NCBI GenBank assembly: GCA_030272585.1
Contig: BSYQ01000005.1
Coordinates: 3,100,001 to 3,164,000, forward strand
Reading direction: 5' to 3'
Source of the DNA: Bryopsis sp. KO-2023
Lineage: Eukaryota; Chlorophyta; Ulvophyceae; Bryopsidales; Bryopsidaceae
DNA length: 64,000 nucleotides
Under the pieces are notes generated by a model. It ran no database searches. It worked only from the letters and a program-made list of their open reading frames with translations, and was not told the origin of the DNA. Position numbers and translations under genes: made by a program. Positions 1-12,684 of this stretch are shown here, piece by piece (position 1 is the stretch's first letter; each line of letters begins with the position of its first letter).

Positions 1-997
1 ATCTTTGACGTCCTTGGCATCCACTCTTTTCCCTGTTGACGTCCGCCTGACGAATTTGCGATCCACGCTCCAAGTCTCTTCCTCGAACCCCTCATACGAC
101 ACAGTCTGTGGCACCGCCTCCCAAAAGCTTCCTGAGATGCTTCCGCCCGCCTGTCGCCCGTCGTCCACCACGACCAAGCCCCTCGATGCGCAACCTCCAA
201 GCTTTCCGCAAGAACTATACAAAGCCTCCAGAACTCCGTACAGCGCCTCCAGCGACTCCACGCTCGACCAGCGACAATGAAAGAAGGCAGGGTCCACCCC
301 GCTCCGAAATTTCGTGGTGTCCTGCTCGGTTAGAAGATCCGTGCATATTTCTTCCGCCAAGGTGCTCTCCTCTATGGACGCGACAGGGTCGTAAGTCATT
401 TTCCTTCCTTTCCGATCTTCTTCCTCCCTCTCTCCTCCTCCGGTCGTAAGCTAGGTGGTGTCAGATCCAACGCGCGCCCTTGAGAAGCCAAGAACGCCGA
501 TATATCGTCCCACACCCAACGCGCGCAGCAACCCGCGCGCGACGCCAGAATCGTCTCAAGGAAAAATGCCTTACTAACGACAAGATTTCGTATCGTAACC
601 TGGGTTGCGTCATCTCCTTGCAAAGCGTCGCTCTTATGTAATGCGTGACGTTTTCTTGATGGATTTTTTGGGGGGTGGACTTTGTCCTGTGTATTAAACT
701 CCCAGGGACGTTCATTTCGGAGTCGACGCTTTCTGGCAGTTAGCGGTCAGAACTTCCTTACCTGCAACCGGCGCGGTTCTCTCTATCGGTCCGGTTTTTT
801 TTCGTTTTTTCTTTATTGGCACGTTTGATAGTTGCGCGCACGGCACACTGTACGATTAGAAACTGTGGTTTAAAAAAGAAAGGGGTGACGATAAACAGAA
901 ACAAAAGCTCGGAAAAAAGAAAAAAAACAGACGCCGGGAGTTGTGAAGACGGTAGTGGCGAGGGATAAAAGACGGAGAGAGGAAAAAAAAAAGAAAT
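1..997. other. CpG-rich flank, no gene supported
   Basis: This stretch is richer in G, C and CpG than the DNA that follows and contains overlapping short open frames on both strands. None shows a recognisable domain, a convincing start or consistent splice sites. It could hold the end of a neighbouring gene or the promoter region of the multi-exon gene that may begin at 998. Confidence 0.4.
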
Positions 998-3573
998 ATG
1001 GCGCAAGGGTCGTCGGCGGGGAGCGAGATGGTGCACCAAGACAGTTTATTGGATTTGCTAATGCGTCAACAAACGCGAGGCGAGCAAGGCGTGAGGTATT
1101 TTTCAGCTTTAATTGTAACCAAAACAGTTTTGAAAACTGTGTCCCTGGACGGAACGAAACACGTCCCTCTGGGACCACCCAGACGACGAACTCCAGGGAG
1201 GAAAAAAAAAAACAGAACAGTTATCGACAGTTATCGGGTGTGGGTGGTGACGAGCATCGAAAAATGGCCAGTGGATGTCGGAAGGAGAAAATGAAGGAAC
1301 CGAAGACCGTCGATTGGTCGCTGTGAAAAACGTGGCGGAATTTCGAGTGTCGGAATTCAGTAACGTCGTTGACCTCGCTTTTTTGTCGGAGCTTCGTTTC
1401 GGATCGTCCGAGTCGTCAACAGCTTGGAGTCGTTTCGCGGACGATATCGCACCGATCCCGTTACGTCGAAAAACCGGTCGTTCATAGTCTTCCGCGAAGT
1501 CATGGGCGACCTTTTGACTGGGTTTGACCCTACGCAATGGTCCAATATCACTCCCGTGCCTCTGACGAACATAAATACCGAGAGATCTTCGAAAGACGTC
1601 GTGGGTTTTCGCGTTTGCGCTTTTTGTTCTAGATCCTTTCCCATTTGTTCGACAATGGATAACGAATATTCTTGGTGTGTGTGTCTGGGTTTGACGGGTT
1701 CCAACCGTCGTCGACCGGTCAGCAACTGAATCGATGACGGTTATGAGGGGTTTTGTAGCAGTTTTTTTCGAATTGTCCTACACAGAATATAGAAAAAGGA
1801 AGAAGAAAAATACACCCTCTTCTGGGACACCATCCCGATTTAAAAAAAAGCAAAAAATGATGTCTAGAAACCTGGAATCAAAATGAAATTATCTGTGTTC
1901 GCCCATTTTTTTTGCAAATGTCGAGCCCCAGATCAACTTTAAAACGCAGGATGCAAATTGGATTTCAAAATGCGAGTCCACACAAGCAATCTAATTTCTT
2001 CCCCTTGACATGCACACTTGAATCTGTTGCGTTCGAGGAGCCCAGGCTTCGTTTATTCAGTTTATTCAGTTGTTTTTTTTGTTATTTGTTGTTTTCCCCT
2101 TCCCTGTGGATTGGATGTTGACTACCACGTTTTTTCATTGTTTTTTTTTGTGTACAATTTGTGCAGGCTCAGCTTTCATCAAGAGTTGCTGAGTGCTGTG
2201 TCGTTCAATTCATGTCCGTACCATTACTGTGCGGTGACTGGGAACGCAGAGCTTGCATGCTACTTGTACAGTCAAAAGATTGAGCTCACCCCAAATATCA
2301 CCGTGGCATCGTTTTCGGCTGCCGGGACGGGGGGCAACACACCTTGGAAAAAAATTGTGGTTATTACGCCACACGAAGCTGCACTCCTCGCAGGTAACCT
2401 CTTGAAACATTTCTTTTCCATGAAAACACACAAAAGAAAGGGAAAAAAACAAACAGAAATGCTGTTTTGGGATTTGGGATTTGTGTTGACCATGAATCAG
2501 GAGTTGCAGATTTGGGTTCGCAAGTGGAATTGACTTCGTAGTGTGCATGTTTTTGTGAAATTGTGCTGGATTGGGCATGGGAAAATCAAAACAATGCTGT
2601 CAAAATGTACGCTTTTTTTCCCCATCAAAATGCTTCAACAGTTCTTTGGATTTTTTTTTTCTTCCCCAAATTTGTTGCACTTAGCGCTCAAGCAACCTAT
2701 CCACAACAAGACTGGCTGCATCTTATGATGTCATAACTACCGGAAACAAACAAAAAAAACATAGCGAATTTTCGTATATTGCCAGGCAAGCCAAGAGCAG
2801 CTCGTACCCTCAAGTTGATAGAGAAAGGCGTCCCCTTAAACTGGAGTCGAAAAGACCACCGCAAATTACCCCAAGAATTCAGAGAAAAGGTAAAGTAGAG
2901 ATCGGGCTATTGGGAAAGGGGGAACAAGGGGGTACACAAAAAGAAAGAAGTAAACATACCCATTTTTTACCTGGGATTGTCTCCTGACCCATACCTCATG
3001 AGTGTGTGTTTCACTACAAGAGGCAATTCGATCAGTCCTTCACCCAGCACAAATCAGAATGTACATTGGATAATGACTTGTCCGTGCGTGTGTTGCAAAT
3101 TTCAGGTCAGAGGCCCAATCCAGAGTTTGTTGCAATCCGAATGGTTTTGCCGCCTGCCGGGACCTGTACGAGTGAAAGTGATTGATGACCTCATGAACCA
3201 CTACTTCCACACCATGATTTGGTCCTCTGTGTCGAAATCCACATGGGTCCAGCCCTGGGAAGAAACCCTGGGCTCCGATGTCTATATCGCAGCCAACGAC
3301 CTTCCGGAAAAACTGCAAGACACCCCCAAGCAAGTGTCGAACCCTCAGATCCCGCAATACCAATTTCGGGTTGCCCATGGTAAGAACGTTCTGGAAAAAG
3401 GAAATGGGGTTTCCCAAACACTCCGTTAGTGCTGTGAAAGGCTTTCCGTACTTGCACTAAAATTTTTTTTTTGAAAAAATGAATTTCAGTTTGTGATGTT
3501 TTTTTTTTCTTTTCGAGTACTTTCTTGTCCAGGACCACACCTTCCCACCCGAAATATGAAAATGAATCAGTAG
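998..3573 (+). CDS. Unrecognised multi-exon protein-coding gene
   Basis: I do not recognise the protein. Proposed exons are 998-1095, 2167-2393, 2786-2889, 3106-3379 and 3533-3573, giving 247 residues. The three middle exons are flanked by GT and AG with pyrimidine tracts, and their phases match (1, 0, 1 at successive junctions). Exon 1 starts at an ATG followed by a Ser/Gln-rich start; its donor (GTATTT) gives the required phase 2 but is weak, and there may be other exons in the 1.07-kb first intron. The last exon ends at TAG 3573, with AATAAA at 3587. An alternative last exon, 3713-3939, also keeps phase and has AATAAA at 3956. No signal peptide, membrane segment or known motif is evident. 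The gene looks real because of the phase agreement, while the ends are uncertain. Confidence 0.5.
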
Positions 3574-6500
3574 CAAAACATACAAAAATAAATCAACATT
3601 TCCATCATAATAATAGCCCTGCAAACGTGTCGAAAAAAAAGAACTGTGGCCCCACCTGTGCAATGGACGTATGATGTATGGAATCCTCACTCATACCGTC
3701 TCTCGTTCGCAGAGCAAAACGGCCAGAGAAGGCGACGATTAGGCAGGGTTTTCTCTGGGCTAAAGAGGGCCGGCCTCGGTTTGGGATGGTGGCTCCTGCA
3801 AAGGCAACAAGGTGGCGGGGTTGCAGTTTTGCCCACTGTGGGGGCATTCGTTCTGTCCGGAATGCATCCCTGTCTGCAAGTGGCCCCCCTGTTGTTGGCG
3901 ACCCTTGGGAACGGTTCACAATCCAGTGGATCTCGTTGAGAACAACCCCCCAAAAAATAAAGACTCATTAAAGGGGGGGAAAAAAAAAGCGACTCTGAAG
4001 GACAAGAAATCCGAAAGAAATGAAAACAGACAGAAACGGGCGGGGAAAAAAAATGACGATGGTGAAAAAAGAAGAACGGTTGGTTTCTGTTGTTTTTGTT
4101 TTCTCCCTTTGTGTCGTTCGGTGTTCTTTTTATTTCCCTTTTTTGACAATTTTTTTTTTTGGTGAATGGGCCGCATCGGGGGAAACAGAAACTTGTTTTG
4201 GGTGTAAGGAAGAGAAAGCAGTGGGGGTGTCGGGGGTTGGGGAAAAATCTATACATATGTGTGTGTGTTTTTTTGTGTTGAGGGAGGGAAAAGGAAGGAA
4301 AAAAAAAGAAAAACCAATATATAGAGAGAGAGAAAGAAAGAGAGAAAAAAAAAAGGATTGTGTGTGAAGGAAGTGCTGCATAGGACGATGACACATATTT
4401 GTTGCCAGTCTGTTACAGCCGTCGGTGATTTTAAAAAGAGGAAAGAAAAACAAAAAACCAGGAAAATGGTGGAAAAAAGGAACATATATATATAGAAGAG
4501 CACTGTTGATTAAAATTTCTGATTTTCTATGGATTCGGTGGAATGTGTGTGGGTGTGGGTGGTGAACAAGGAGGTGGTAGTGGTTTTCCTTTTTTTTTTT
4601 TTTTTTAAAAGGAGAGAGAGAGAAAAAAAATGAACCCACTGTGATAAGGTAAAGACATTGAGTAATGTTTGGTCGAGGGAAATGTGGGTGGTTTGACCTG
4701 GGAAAGGGAGGGGCACCCTTTTTCTTTTTTTTTTCATTGTATTTTTTGTTTCATTCTGTTTTTTAATTCCCCTTTTTTTTATTTTTTTTTGGAGAGGGGC
4801 AGGATATATGCGACGGTACTGGGGAAAAAAAAGAAAAAAGAAAAGAAACAGAAACAGAAAGGATGTATGAAACAGTCGAAATATGATAGAAAAAAAGATA
4901 GGGAAAAAAAAGGGTGTCGAGATCGGAGACATGGAAAAGAGGTAATGCTTTTCTTTTTTAAATTTTTTGCGGGAGGTTAAAAAGAAAAACACACAAAATT
5001 CGGGGGGGAGGGGGGCTAGCTTTTTTTCTATTTTATTTTAGCATGTCGAAAAATAGGGAGGAAAAAGGGGGGGATAAATTTGAAAAAATCACAAAATTGG
5101 GGTTTGACATGGTTTAGTATGAGGAGCTGGGGGATTGTGTGCAGAAGCATTTGTGCATCTCTTTTTTTCAGAGATTCAGAATTTCTGGACATTCTAATTT
5201 AAAATCTTCAGAGCGAGTCGCCCAGGTCGGAAGGAAAAAAAAAAAAGGGTTGCCATTTTAATGTATCAACAAGGCGAAATGTGAGTGCGTTTTTTTTTCT
5301 GCACATGTATAGATTTATTCGAAGATTTTTTTTGAAAGGGAAACTGCTCCACAACGATGTGTGCATATGCATTCCACATCGAAGAGCGATTTCTCTGGAG
5401 GGTTTGCGGAAAACTCTTGAGGAAAAAAAAAGAAAAAAACCTGAAAAGCTTGCTCAGAGAGTGAGCCTATGTTTTGATGAGGGAAAAGGAAAACAGACAA
5501 AACACGATACATGTAGGGATCAATGGCAATTCAAAAAGATTAGTAAGTGACTTGGTAATCTGTGTGAAAAGCACCTAAAAAAGGACAATAAAAAAAAAAT
5601 CACAAAAGAAAACAGAATTGGAGTGAGGGCCATCTTTTTTTTTTGTTTTTGTTGTAGAGAGATTTTGAGAGGGATTTTTGATGTTGAAAAACGGAGGAAA
5701 AATGAAGGGAAAGGGTGCAAAAGGGAGCAAAAAGTTTGAAAAAAAAAAACTTGGAACGGAAAATTAATGGAGGGTGCTCATGTTTTCCGTTTCTTTTGTT
5801 TTGTCTTTTCCCTTCATCCCGTGTGCTTGTATTTTTCGTGGCGAAAATATGAAGGGGTTCATTTGTCAGGAAAGGATGGGCGAGCGAAAAACAGATGGAA
5901 AGGAAAAGAAAAGGTGTGAATCCCTTTTTTCTATTATTGTTGCTGTGATTGAGTACAGATGTGGTTTTGGAGATTGGGGGGAGGGTTTTTGTGTTTTTTC
6001 CCTCTTTTTTTTTAATAGGCGGGGGAGAAGATATATGGAGAAGAGAGGGAGGGGGGAAATTGGAAGCGACCGGAAATATTGTAGACAGAAAAGGAAAGGA
6101 AAAAAAAAATAGCACCTCCAAATGGACGACCAACTTTCACACAAGAACAGTCCGAATGTGGAGATGATCCTCTTTTTTTTTCCTATTTTTGTATTTTTTT
6201 TTCCCTCTCGTTTTCAAATTTTGACATTATTGCTGTCGAAAAATCATGAAGTGAGTGAGTGAGTGAAAGAGAGTGAAAAAAAAAAAAAAAAGCTGACGCC
6301 AAAAAGAGAGGCCAAGCAAAACTCAGCAAAGGAAAATCAACACACCATCAAGATCATGATACAAAAAAAGTGGCTTGAGTTTCCTGTCGGGATGGATTTT
6401 TCTTTGGGAGGGGGGCAAAAAAAAGAAAAAAAAAAGGAAAAAAGGAGATTGTTTTCTGAAAAAGAAAAAAAAAGTACACGCACACACACCCACATGCACG

Positions 6501-6706
6501 TACACTTTCCCCCATCGATGCCGATGCGTATTGTTATACAGATTTATGTGAGAAAAAGAAAAAAAAATGGCGAAAAAAAACTACTTATGTGGAGGATTTA
6601 TATGTGTAAAACCTGGCTTTGTTCCGAACAAATCACAAAGGGATTAAAAAAAAGCAGAAAAAAAAGAAAAAGAAAAAGAGGAAGAGAAGGAGAAAAGACA
6701 ATACTG

Positions 6707-6722
6707 ATATATATATATATAT
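6707..6722. repeat. (AT)n microsatellite
   Basis: Alternating A and T run of about 16 bp. Confidence 0.8.
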
Positions 6723-6978
6723 ACATCTGAGTTTTTAAACATGTACATACGTCGCAAATACATACACTCGAAGTTTCACAGGCACGCACTTTTTAGCACC
6801 TAATCGCTGGGTTTGATTGGGGGGAGGGGGATGGCCTTGGCGTGCCAAATTAATGAAATGGAAGGGTTTCTTTAGTTAAACATAGGGGTCATAGTTGGCC
6901 TTACGATGAAAAAAACATAGATTTGCCTTTTATGGGGGAAGGGGGGGAGGGGTTGGGTAGGCAGGGTGGGGGGATGCT

Positions 6979-6998
6979 ACACACACACACACACACAC
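6979..6998. repeat. (AC)n microsatellite
   Basis: Ten AC dinucleotides in a row. Confidence 0.85.
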
Positions 6999-8118
6999 CA
7001 TGACTAGTATCCTGGGATTTCTTGATTCAAGGTGCTTTGGGTTTGGGTGGAGTGAAAAAAGGGGGAAGGGGGAAAGGAAAGACAAAGGGAAAAAAAAAGA
7101 GCCTGGAAATAGGAATGAAGAAAGAAAGATTTTTTCTTGGGGGGAAATGCACGCATGTCTGACATAAGTGTCGAACGGTATTTTTTCCTGGCAAAATTTT
7201 TGACTGTGTGGTATTTTTTTTTTTATATATATATTTTCATATGTTTTCAGATATGTGACATGTGTATATAGTAAAATATTATTGTTATTATTACATACAA
7301 ATGAACTCTCCCTGTTCATTTTGTTTTCTTTCTGGTTTTTTTGTTCCAGTTTCCCTCAATATTTGCTTCTTTTTTTTTTTTGATTTTGGCATTGGGGGGG
7401 GCTGGATGCTGTGATGTTATTCGGCTGGTGCTGGAAAATTTTCCCTGTTCTTATTTTGAATATCTCAATCTCAGAAAGAGATAAATTCAAAATTTGTAGT
7501 GGAAAGTGTTCAGGTTTCCTTTTTTTGATAGATGCCTGCACCAAGAGAAAAAAAGAAACTGTGATTTAGCATTCGGGAGAAGTTGAAATTTTGAAGGAGG
7601 GTGTATCTTGCAAAAATGAATCCGAGTCGAAAGAATGGAATTAGGGTTATGGGACTATAGCAGGCGGTTCGACTTTTTCTTTGTTCTTTTTTTTTTTTTC
7701 CTTAAAACTCATTCTTTTGGTGTGTGTGTGAGGAGAATGGATTGGGGAAAAGAGAATGAGCATGTTGGGAGAAAGCAATAGAAAAAAGCAGAGAGGGCGG
7801 AAGGTTTGGGTTTTTTCATTTATCTACCGTTTTTCTTTTGTTTTCCCACCATCGTTTTCTCTTGTTGGGTTGGTGTGTGTTTTTTAATCTTTTGGGGAGG
7901 GGGGGAGGGGGACTGGTTTCCTTTTGCTTTAATACCTTTAAAAAAAAAATATTAAAATTTGGATTGAATTGCTGTCGTGACTCTTTGTCAATGAGTTTTT
8001 GCTCACACATGACAAAGGAAAAGGGAAAAAGAAAAATACATATGCAAAAAAATTATCTAAGCGGTGGTTGAATGTACAAGCAAAAAGCCAGATGGAGGCA
8101 GAGAGTGGCAAAAAAAAA

Positions 8119-8134
8119 GAGAGAGAGAGAGAGA
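8119..8134. repeat. (GA)n microsatellite
   Basis: Eight GA dinucleotides following an A run. Confidence 0.8.
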
Positions 8135-11100
8135 AAGAGTTTTGACAAGCAATCGAGTCTGAGGTTTTTCAAGGACTATTTTCTTTATCCATTTTTTTTT
8201 TCCTTGGGATGGGAAAAATCTCTTAAAAAGGATAAAAACTTTTCACGAGAATACACTATTATTTGTTGGGTACGGAGCCATATGGAGAGAAAGAAAAAAA
8301 CGAAAATTAGACAAGGTCATTGCGTTTTTTTTGTTTGTTTTTTTTGTCAGAATGGGAAGAAAAAGGATTTGCGAAAATTCATGGTGGAACAAATATATCC
8401 TAAGAAACGTCACTTGGGATTTTTGTTTCGGTGCATCTGGGGTGGTTCAGGGGTTGAGGAAAAGGAGAAAATATATATCACACAGCTGAAAACTGGCTTA
8501 TTCCTTTTTTTTTTTATTATTTTTTTTTTCTTCCCCTGATGCCTCCAATCTGGAAAAAGAAATCGTGCATAGAAAGAAAAAAACAATGTGAAATAAACTT
8601 TCCTAGCTTTATCTTGCAGAGGAGAAAAAAAAAAGCACAAAGGGGTGAAACAAAAACAGAAAACGGATATGAGGGAAAGGGGGGCTTGAATAGGTGTATT
8701 ATTGACGATGATAGTTTGAGAGTGACTAATGGAGATGGGGTAGGAGAAAACAGAATCTCGAAACCTTGGGCTGAGGTAATAACAGTTGATGAAAAGTGGG
8801 GGTAAACGGAGGGTGGAGAAAGTGGTAGGGACATTGTTCCTATCTTCAGAAGGTTTTCAAAAAAGATTCTTGAAAAAGGGGGGAAAAAAAATGTGGTTTG
8901 GGAGGAATGTAACTTGAGTAACCTCATATTAATCTCCGAGGTTATATACAAAAAAATGGGGGTAAGGAGGGGTTTTTGGGAAAGTGAGTAGCGGGAAAAA
9001 GAAGCCCCAGATGTTGGTGGTGACTTTTGCTTTTGTGTTTTTTTTTGGTTCAGGAACTGAACCGAGAAAAGAAAAATCCTTGGAAAAATGCTTTCTTTTT
9101 CTAGTTTTTGGAAGGATATGGGCCAAGAACAAATATGCAGTTGTATGTGGCAATATACATTTTTTTTGTTCTTACCGATAAGAGAAAAAAAAAGAAACCA
9201 TAGCTTCGTTTGTGGTTGATTCTCTTTTTTTTTTTACGTGGAATTCGTTCTTTTTTTTCCCAGAGTTTCAAGGGGGGGGGGGAAGGGGGGAATAAGATAA
9301 AGATGAAAATGCAATATAGTTTCCACTCTCATTTTTTTTGTGTGTTTGTGTTTTGAAAAATTTGAAAACGAGAAAAAAAAACTGGCAATGAGAAAAAAGA
9401 AAACAAAAAGCTTTTGTGTATAATATTTTTTTTGCGAGCGGGGTTCGTGGGGTGAAATAGGATTTTTGTACTTCCTTTTTTCTCACCCCCCGAGTTTTTA
9501 GTGGATTTGGCCTCGTGTAAAAAGATTTTGCTATCGAAAGTTTATGGATATTCATGTATATGTTCTCTACTTCATACATATATATATATGTATATGTTGT
9601 CTCTAAGTGCCCCTTGAACTTCCTTTCGCAAAAGCAAAAAAAAAAGTATGAGATTATTTGGAGGGTGCTGTGATTGGGATGGATGAACTCTGAAGAAAAA
9701 AAAATATATATATTTCTGGAGTAAACGTGTGGAAAATAGTGAGAACATGTTTTTAAAAAAGAGAAAAAGGCTGTTAAACTAGGAAACTGATTTGATTATG
9801 AAGCTTATTCTATTTTTGCATGCTCTGTTATTTTTTTCTCCCAACAATCAGAACAATCATTTCAAGGTTTTGGGAATCAACAGAGGGTGAAAATTTTGCC
9901 AAGGCTGAACAAGAAAAAAGAGAAAACAAGCCTGTATTTTTCTCTGTCCTTTCAGTTTGCCAAATTGTGGTGTGTGAGTACTGGGGAAATTAAAAAAAAG
10001 TTTTATGGTGGGATTTTTACTTCTTTTTTTTTTGGATGCACCACACACAAGGTGTTTTTTTTTCTTTCTCCCTTTATATCGCCCAGTGTTTCTTTCCGTG
10101 GCCCACTTTCTTTTCCTTTTCCCTGGGCATAAGTTCTGTCCATGTCTCATGGAAGCAAAAGACCCATTCCAAAACGATGGAAAAAAAAATGTGCTTTTTC
10201 TCAAATATTCGCCTAAGTTCCGAGGGAGAGTCGTGAAAATTTGTTCTGGTCAGCTACGAATGAGGCATTTGCTTTTTTTTTCCTCTTTTTTTTCCATTTA
10301 ATGACCAATGGTCACAGCCTTCTTCTGTTGAATTAATATGGCACTGGTAGCTGGATTGCGAGTCTGAAGTCCAGATGCAAAGCAATTGGGGACATATGCC
10401 TTTATTTATTTTTACTTTTTTTGGGGGGAGGGGGGCATGCTTTTTGCCGACTTCATTTTTATCTGCATTTGCCAGCTGCCAGGTATGCTGGCTATTCAAG
10501 TCCTTTCTTTTTCCCTTGTTTTTGGACAATTTCATAGCATGGGGGGAGGGGTGCAGCAGGGGTGTGTGCGAGTTAAAACGCGAAGTATGTTTGTTGATGT
10601 GACCTTGTATGCACTGGAACTTCTTCTTTTCTTCTTTCTTCTTTCCTGTTTATCTTTCTTTCTTTCTTTCCTTTTTATTTTGGAGGGGGTGGTAGATGGG
10701 AGGGAAAGTCCCCTAAAAGAACTCTTTGGTTTGTCTTTCACCCTGTCCGAACTGAAAGATGTCAATATTAAATAAACGAGGCAGAGAGGGAAAATGTAGC
10801 AAACTTATTTAAAAAAAAAAAAAACATGTCAAGCTCCCACGTAGAGGGGTAAGGTTCAAAAGGACAAAAAGAAAACATTCAAAAAGAGATTTTTGTGGGT
10901 GGTGGTGGTGGGAAAAAGGCAATGTGGGGTAAGTACGCTTCCCAACTTGGCAGCGTCTCAGTTTTTAGCTGAAACACACAAATAGGGTCAACCTCCAAAA
11001 GAGGATTGAGGACTGGTGTCATCTTTTTTGGTTATGGGGGTTTTGACAAAAAAAAAAATGATAATGTACCAATGTATGAGGCTAAAAAAAGAAAACTGCG

Positions 11101-11772
11101 ATGACAAGAAATTAGTCAAACTTATGGGAAGAAAAAAGAAAGAAGTGAACATTGGATGGATCCTGTTTGATTTTCCATTTTGGCTCGAGGTTGAAATTTC
11201 ATCCAAGAAAAAACATAGTACAGATTATTAATGCAAGGACCAAAACAATCAGGACATGATAATGATATTACTAATTGAAGGGCCACTTTTTTTTTGCTTA
11301 GCAACTTTTTTAGTGTTCTCTGTATTTTTCTCTCAGCAAAATAGGGGTCAAAAATCCTATTTGCTGGGGGTGTTTGGGGAGGGGCACCTTTTTTTTTTTG
11401 TAAAGACGGAGAAAATGGAGGGGGGTTTGAAGGGGACTTCAGCCGTTGTGACACTATTTAATTGATGTTTTATCCCAGGGACCAACCATGCAATTCGATT
11501 ATCTGTGGTAACGGTCTTTTTCCCCAAAATCGTCAATAAAGTAAGCGAGATCGTTGTGAACGGCTTCTTTGGGACTTTTGGGTGTAATAAAATGTGTTAG
11601 GAATAGTTCTGGCACTAGGAATCAATGCACAAAATCGTCATTTGGGGACAATCGTAAAAGTCGGTAGAAGAAACTTGCAATTTCTCAAGTTGATATCTGT
11701 TTGTAACTCATTGTTTCTAGACTGTTTCGAAAATACCACCCCTCCCAAAGCATGGCGCACGTTGGATTAGAG

Positions 11773-12153
11773 CAGTCATGGGCTGCACAGGACAGGGTTC
11801 TGTGCACCCTGTGCTGTCCTGTCCTGTTTTTCGAAAATCCAGGACAGACGTGCACAGGGTCAGATCTGTGCTGCACAGGCGCACAGACTGCACAGCACTG
11901 CACAGACTCTGCACAGAATTTGCACAGACTCTGCACAGAACTGCACAGACTCTGCACAGAAACTGCACAGACTCTGCACAGACCTGCACAGACTTTGCAC
12001 AGACCTGCACAAACCCTGCACAGACCTGCACAGACCCTGTCTGTGCTGTGCTGTGCAGGTCTGTGCACCTGTGCAGCACAGGTCCAACCCTGTGCACAGA
12101 ACAGACAGTCTGTTCTGTCCTGTCCTGTGCACAGGGGTCTCAGCCCATGTCTG
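11773..12153. mobile_element. hAT-like MITE A (381 bp)
   Basis: The ends are imperfect inverted repeats, CAGTCATGGGCTG at the left and CAGCCCATGTCTG at the right (one mismatch). The element is flanked by direct 8-bp copies of GATTAGAG at 11765-11772 and 12154-12161. CAG...CTG ends and an 8-bp duplication are typical of the hAT superfamily. There is no transposase ORF, so it is non-autonomous. The interior is a dense set of short TGCACAGA-type repeats, readable in both orientations. Confidence 0.85.
11880..12050. repeat. Short tandem repeats inside MITE A
   Basis: Repeats of about 10 bp based on CTGCACAGAC, some separated by CTCTGCACAGA variants. They form the core of MITE A and probably arose by slippage. 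Confidence 0.75.
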
Positions 12154-12161
12154 GATTAGAG

Positions 12162-12394
12162 CAGAGTTGTGCCGAAGTCGTTTTTGCGACAACGACAACG
12201 GCCGTGAACGGCGTTAACGGTTAACGGCCGTTGTCGTTGTCGCAAAAACGACGTCGGCACGACTCGAAAAAAAAATTTCAATGATGTGATGTGACAGCTA
12301 TAACAAGCAGCCACCAAAGCGCGAGCGAACCCCGCTATTAAGTGACTGTGGTTAGATGCTGAGTTGTGCGTCGTTGCAACGGCGCACAACTCTG
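12162..12394. mobile_element. hAT-like MITE B (233 bp)
   Basis: Perfect terminal inverted repeats CAGAGTTGTGC / GCACAACTCTG, with GATTAGAG directly repeated at 12154-12161 and 12395-12402. An internal near-perfect palindrome about 100 bp long (roughly 12166-12265, centred on a GTTAACGGTTAAC-like core) could form a long hairpin. No coding capacity. Its left target copy is also the right target copy of MITE A. Confidence 0.88.
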
Positions 12395-12534
12395 GATTAG
12401 AGATAAAACGTACCCAACTTTTCTTTTTCTATGCCGGCCCGCCATCTTATCACCAATTTAAATTTCTCGTTTAAAAGATCGACGGAATCCGATGAAAAGA
12501 TCTCTGAGATCCGAGAAAGAGACGATGGAGGGAG

Positions 12535-12606
12535 GGGGATGTCCGGGAATCGAACTCAGGACCTCTCGCACCCGAAGCGAGAATCATACCATTAGACGAA
12601 CATCCC
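12535..12606 (-). tRNA. tRNA-Pro (CGG), unit 1
   Basis: Would decode CCG. On the minus strand it folds fully: acceptor GGGATGT with ACATCCC, a D arm of the GTCTAATGGTATGAT type, anticodon stem CTCGC/GCGAG around loop TTCGGGT, and T loop TTCGATT. There is no intron and no encoded CCA. This copy alone has T stem CTGAG; the others have CCGAG. A TTTT run on the minus strand near 12496 may end Pol III transcription. Confidence 0.92.
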
Positions 12607-12684
12607 GACGCGATGCCTTTGTCGCGTTCCGACCTCGGGGCCCCTCGTTCGTGGCGAAATTTGCCCCGCGAGGAAAAGGAGGGT

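Larger units (their letters stand above)
3574..11764. other. Low-complexity A/T- and G-run DNA, no gene supported
   Basis: About 8 kb made of long A and T runs with many G runs and few C runs on the plus strand. All open frames are short and dominated by Phe/Leu/Ser or Lys/Arg repeats, as expected from homopolymer runs. A few less repetitive islands exist (for example 5340-5400, 10300-10400, 10925-11000 and 11465-11700), but none gives a supported exon. It may be intergenic DNA or long introns. Confidence 0.5.

Noticed and set aside
1109-1725. Minus-strand ORFs of 122-142 codons over the first intron
   Set aside because: No domain, overlap each other in different frames, and no splice signals fit.
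3800-3920. Cys-rich frame resembling a RING or zinc-ribbon fragment (FCPLWGHSFCPECI)
   Set aside because: A key Cys is missing, no matching partner half is nearby, and its frame does not join the preceding exon in phase.
3687-4394. 235-codon minus-strand ORF and similar Phe/Ser/Pro- or Lys-rich ORFs through 11 kb
   Set aside because: Composed of homopolymer translations; not supported as coding.
11880-12050. Regular short repeats that could suggest a CRISPR array
   Set aside because: The repeats are about 10 bp, run into each other without unique spacers, and lie inside a MITE in a eukaryotic genome.
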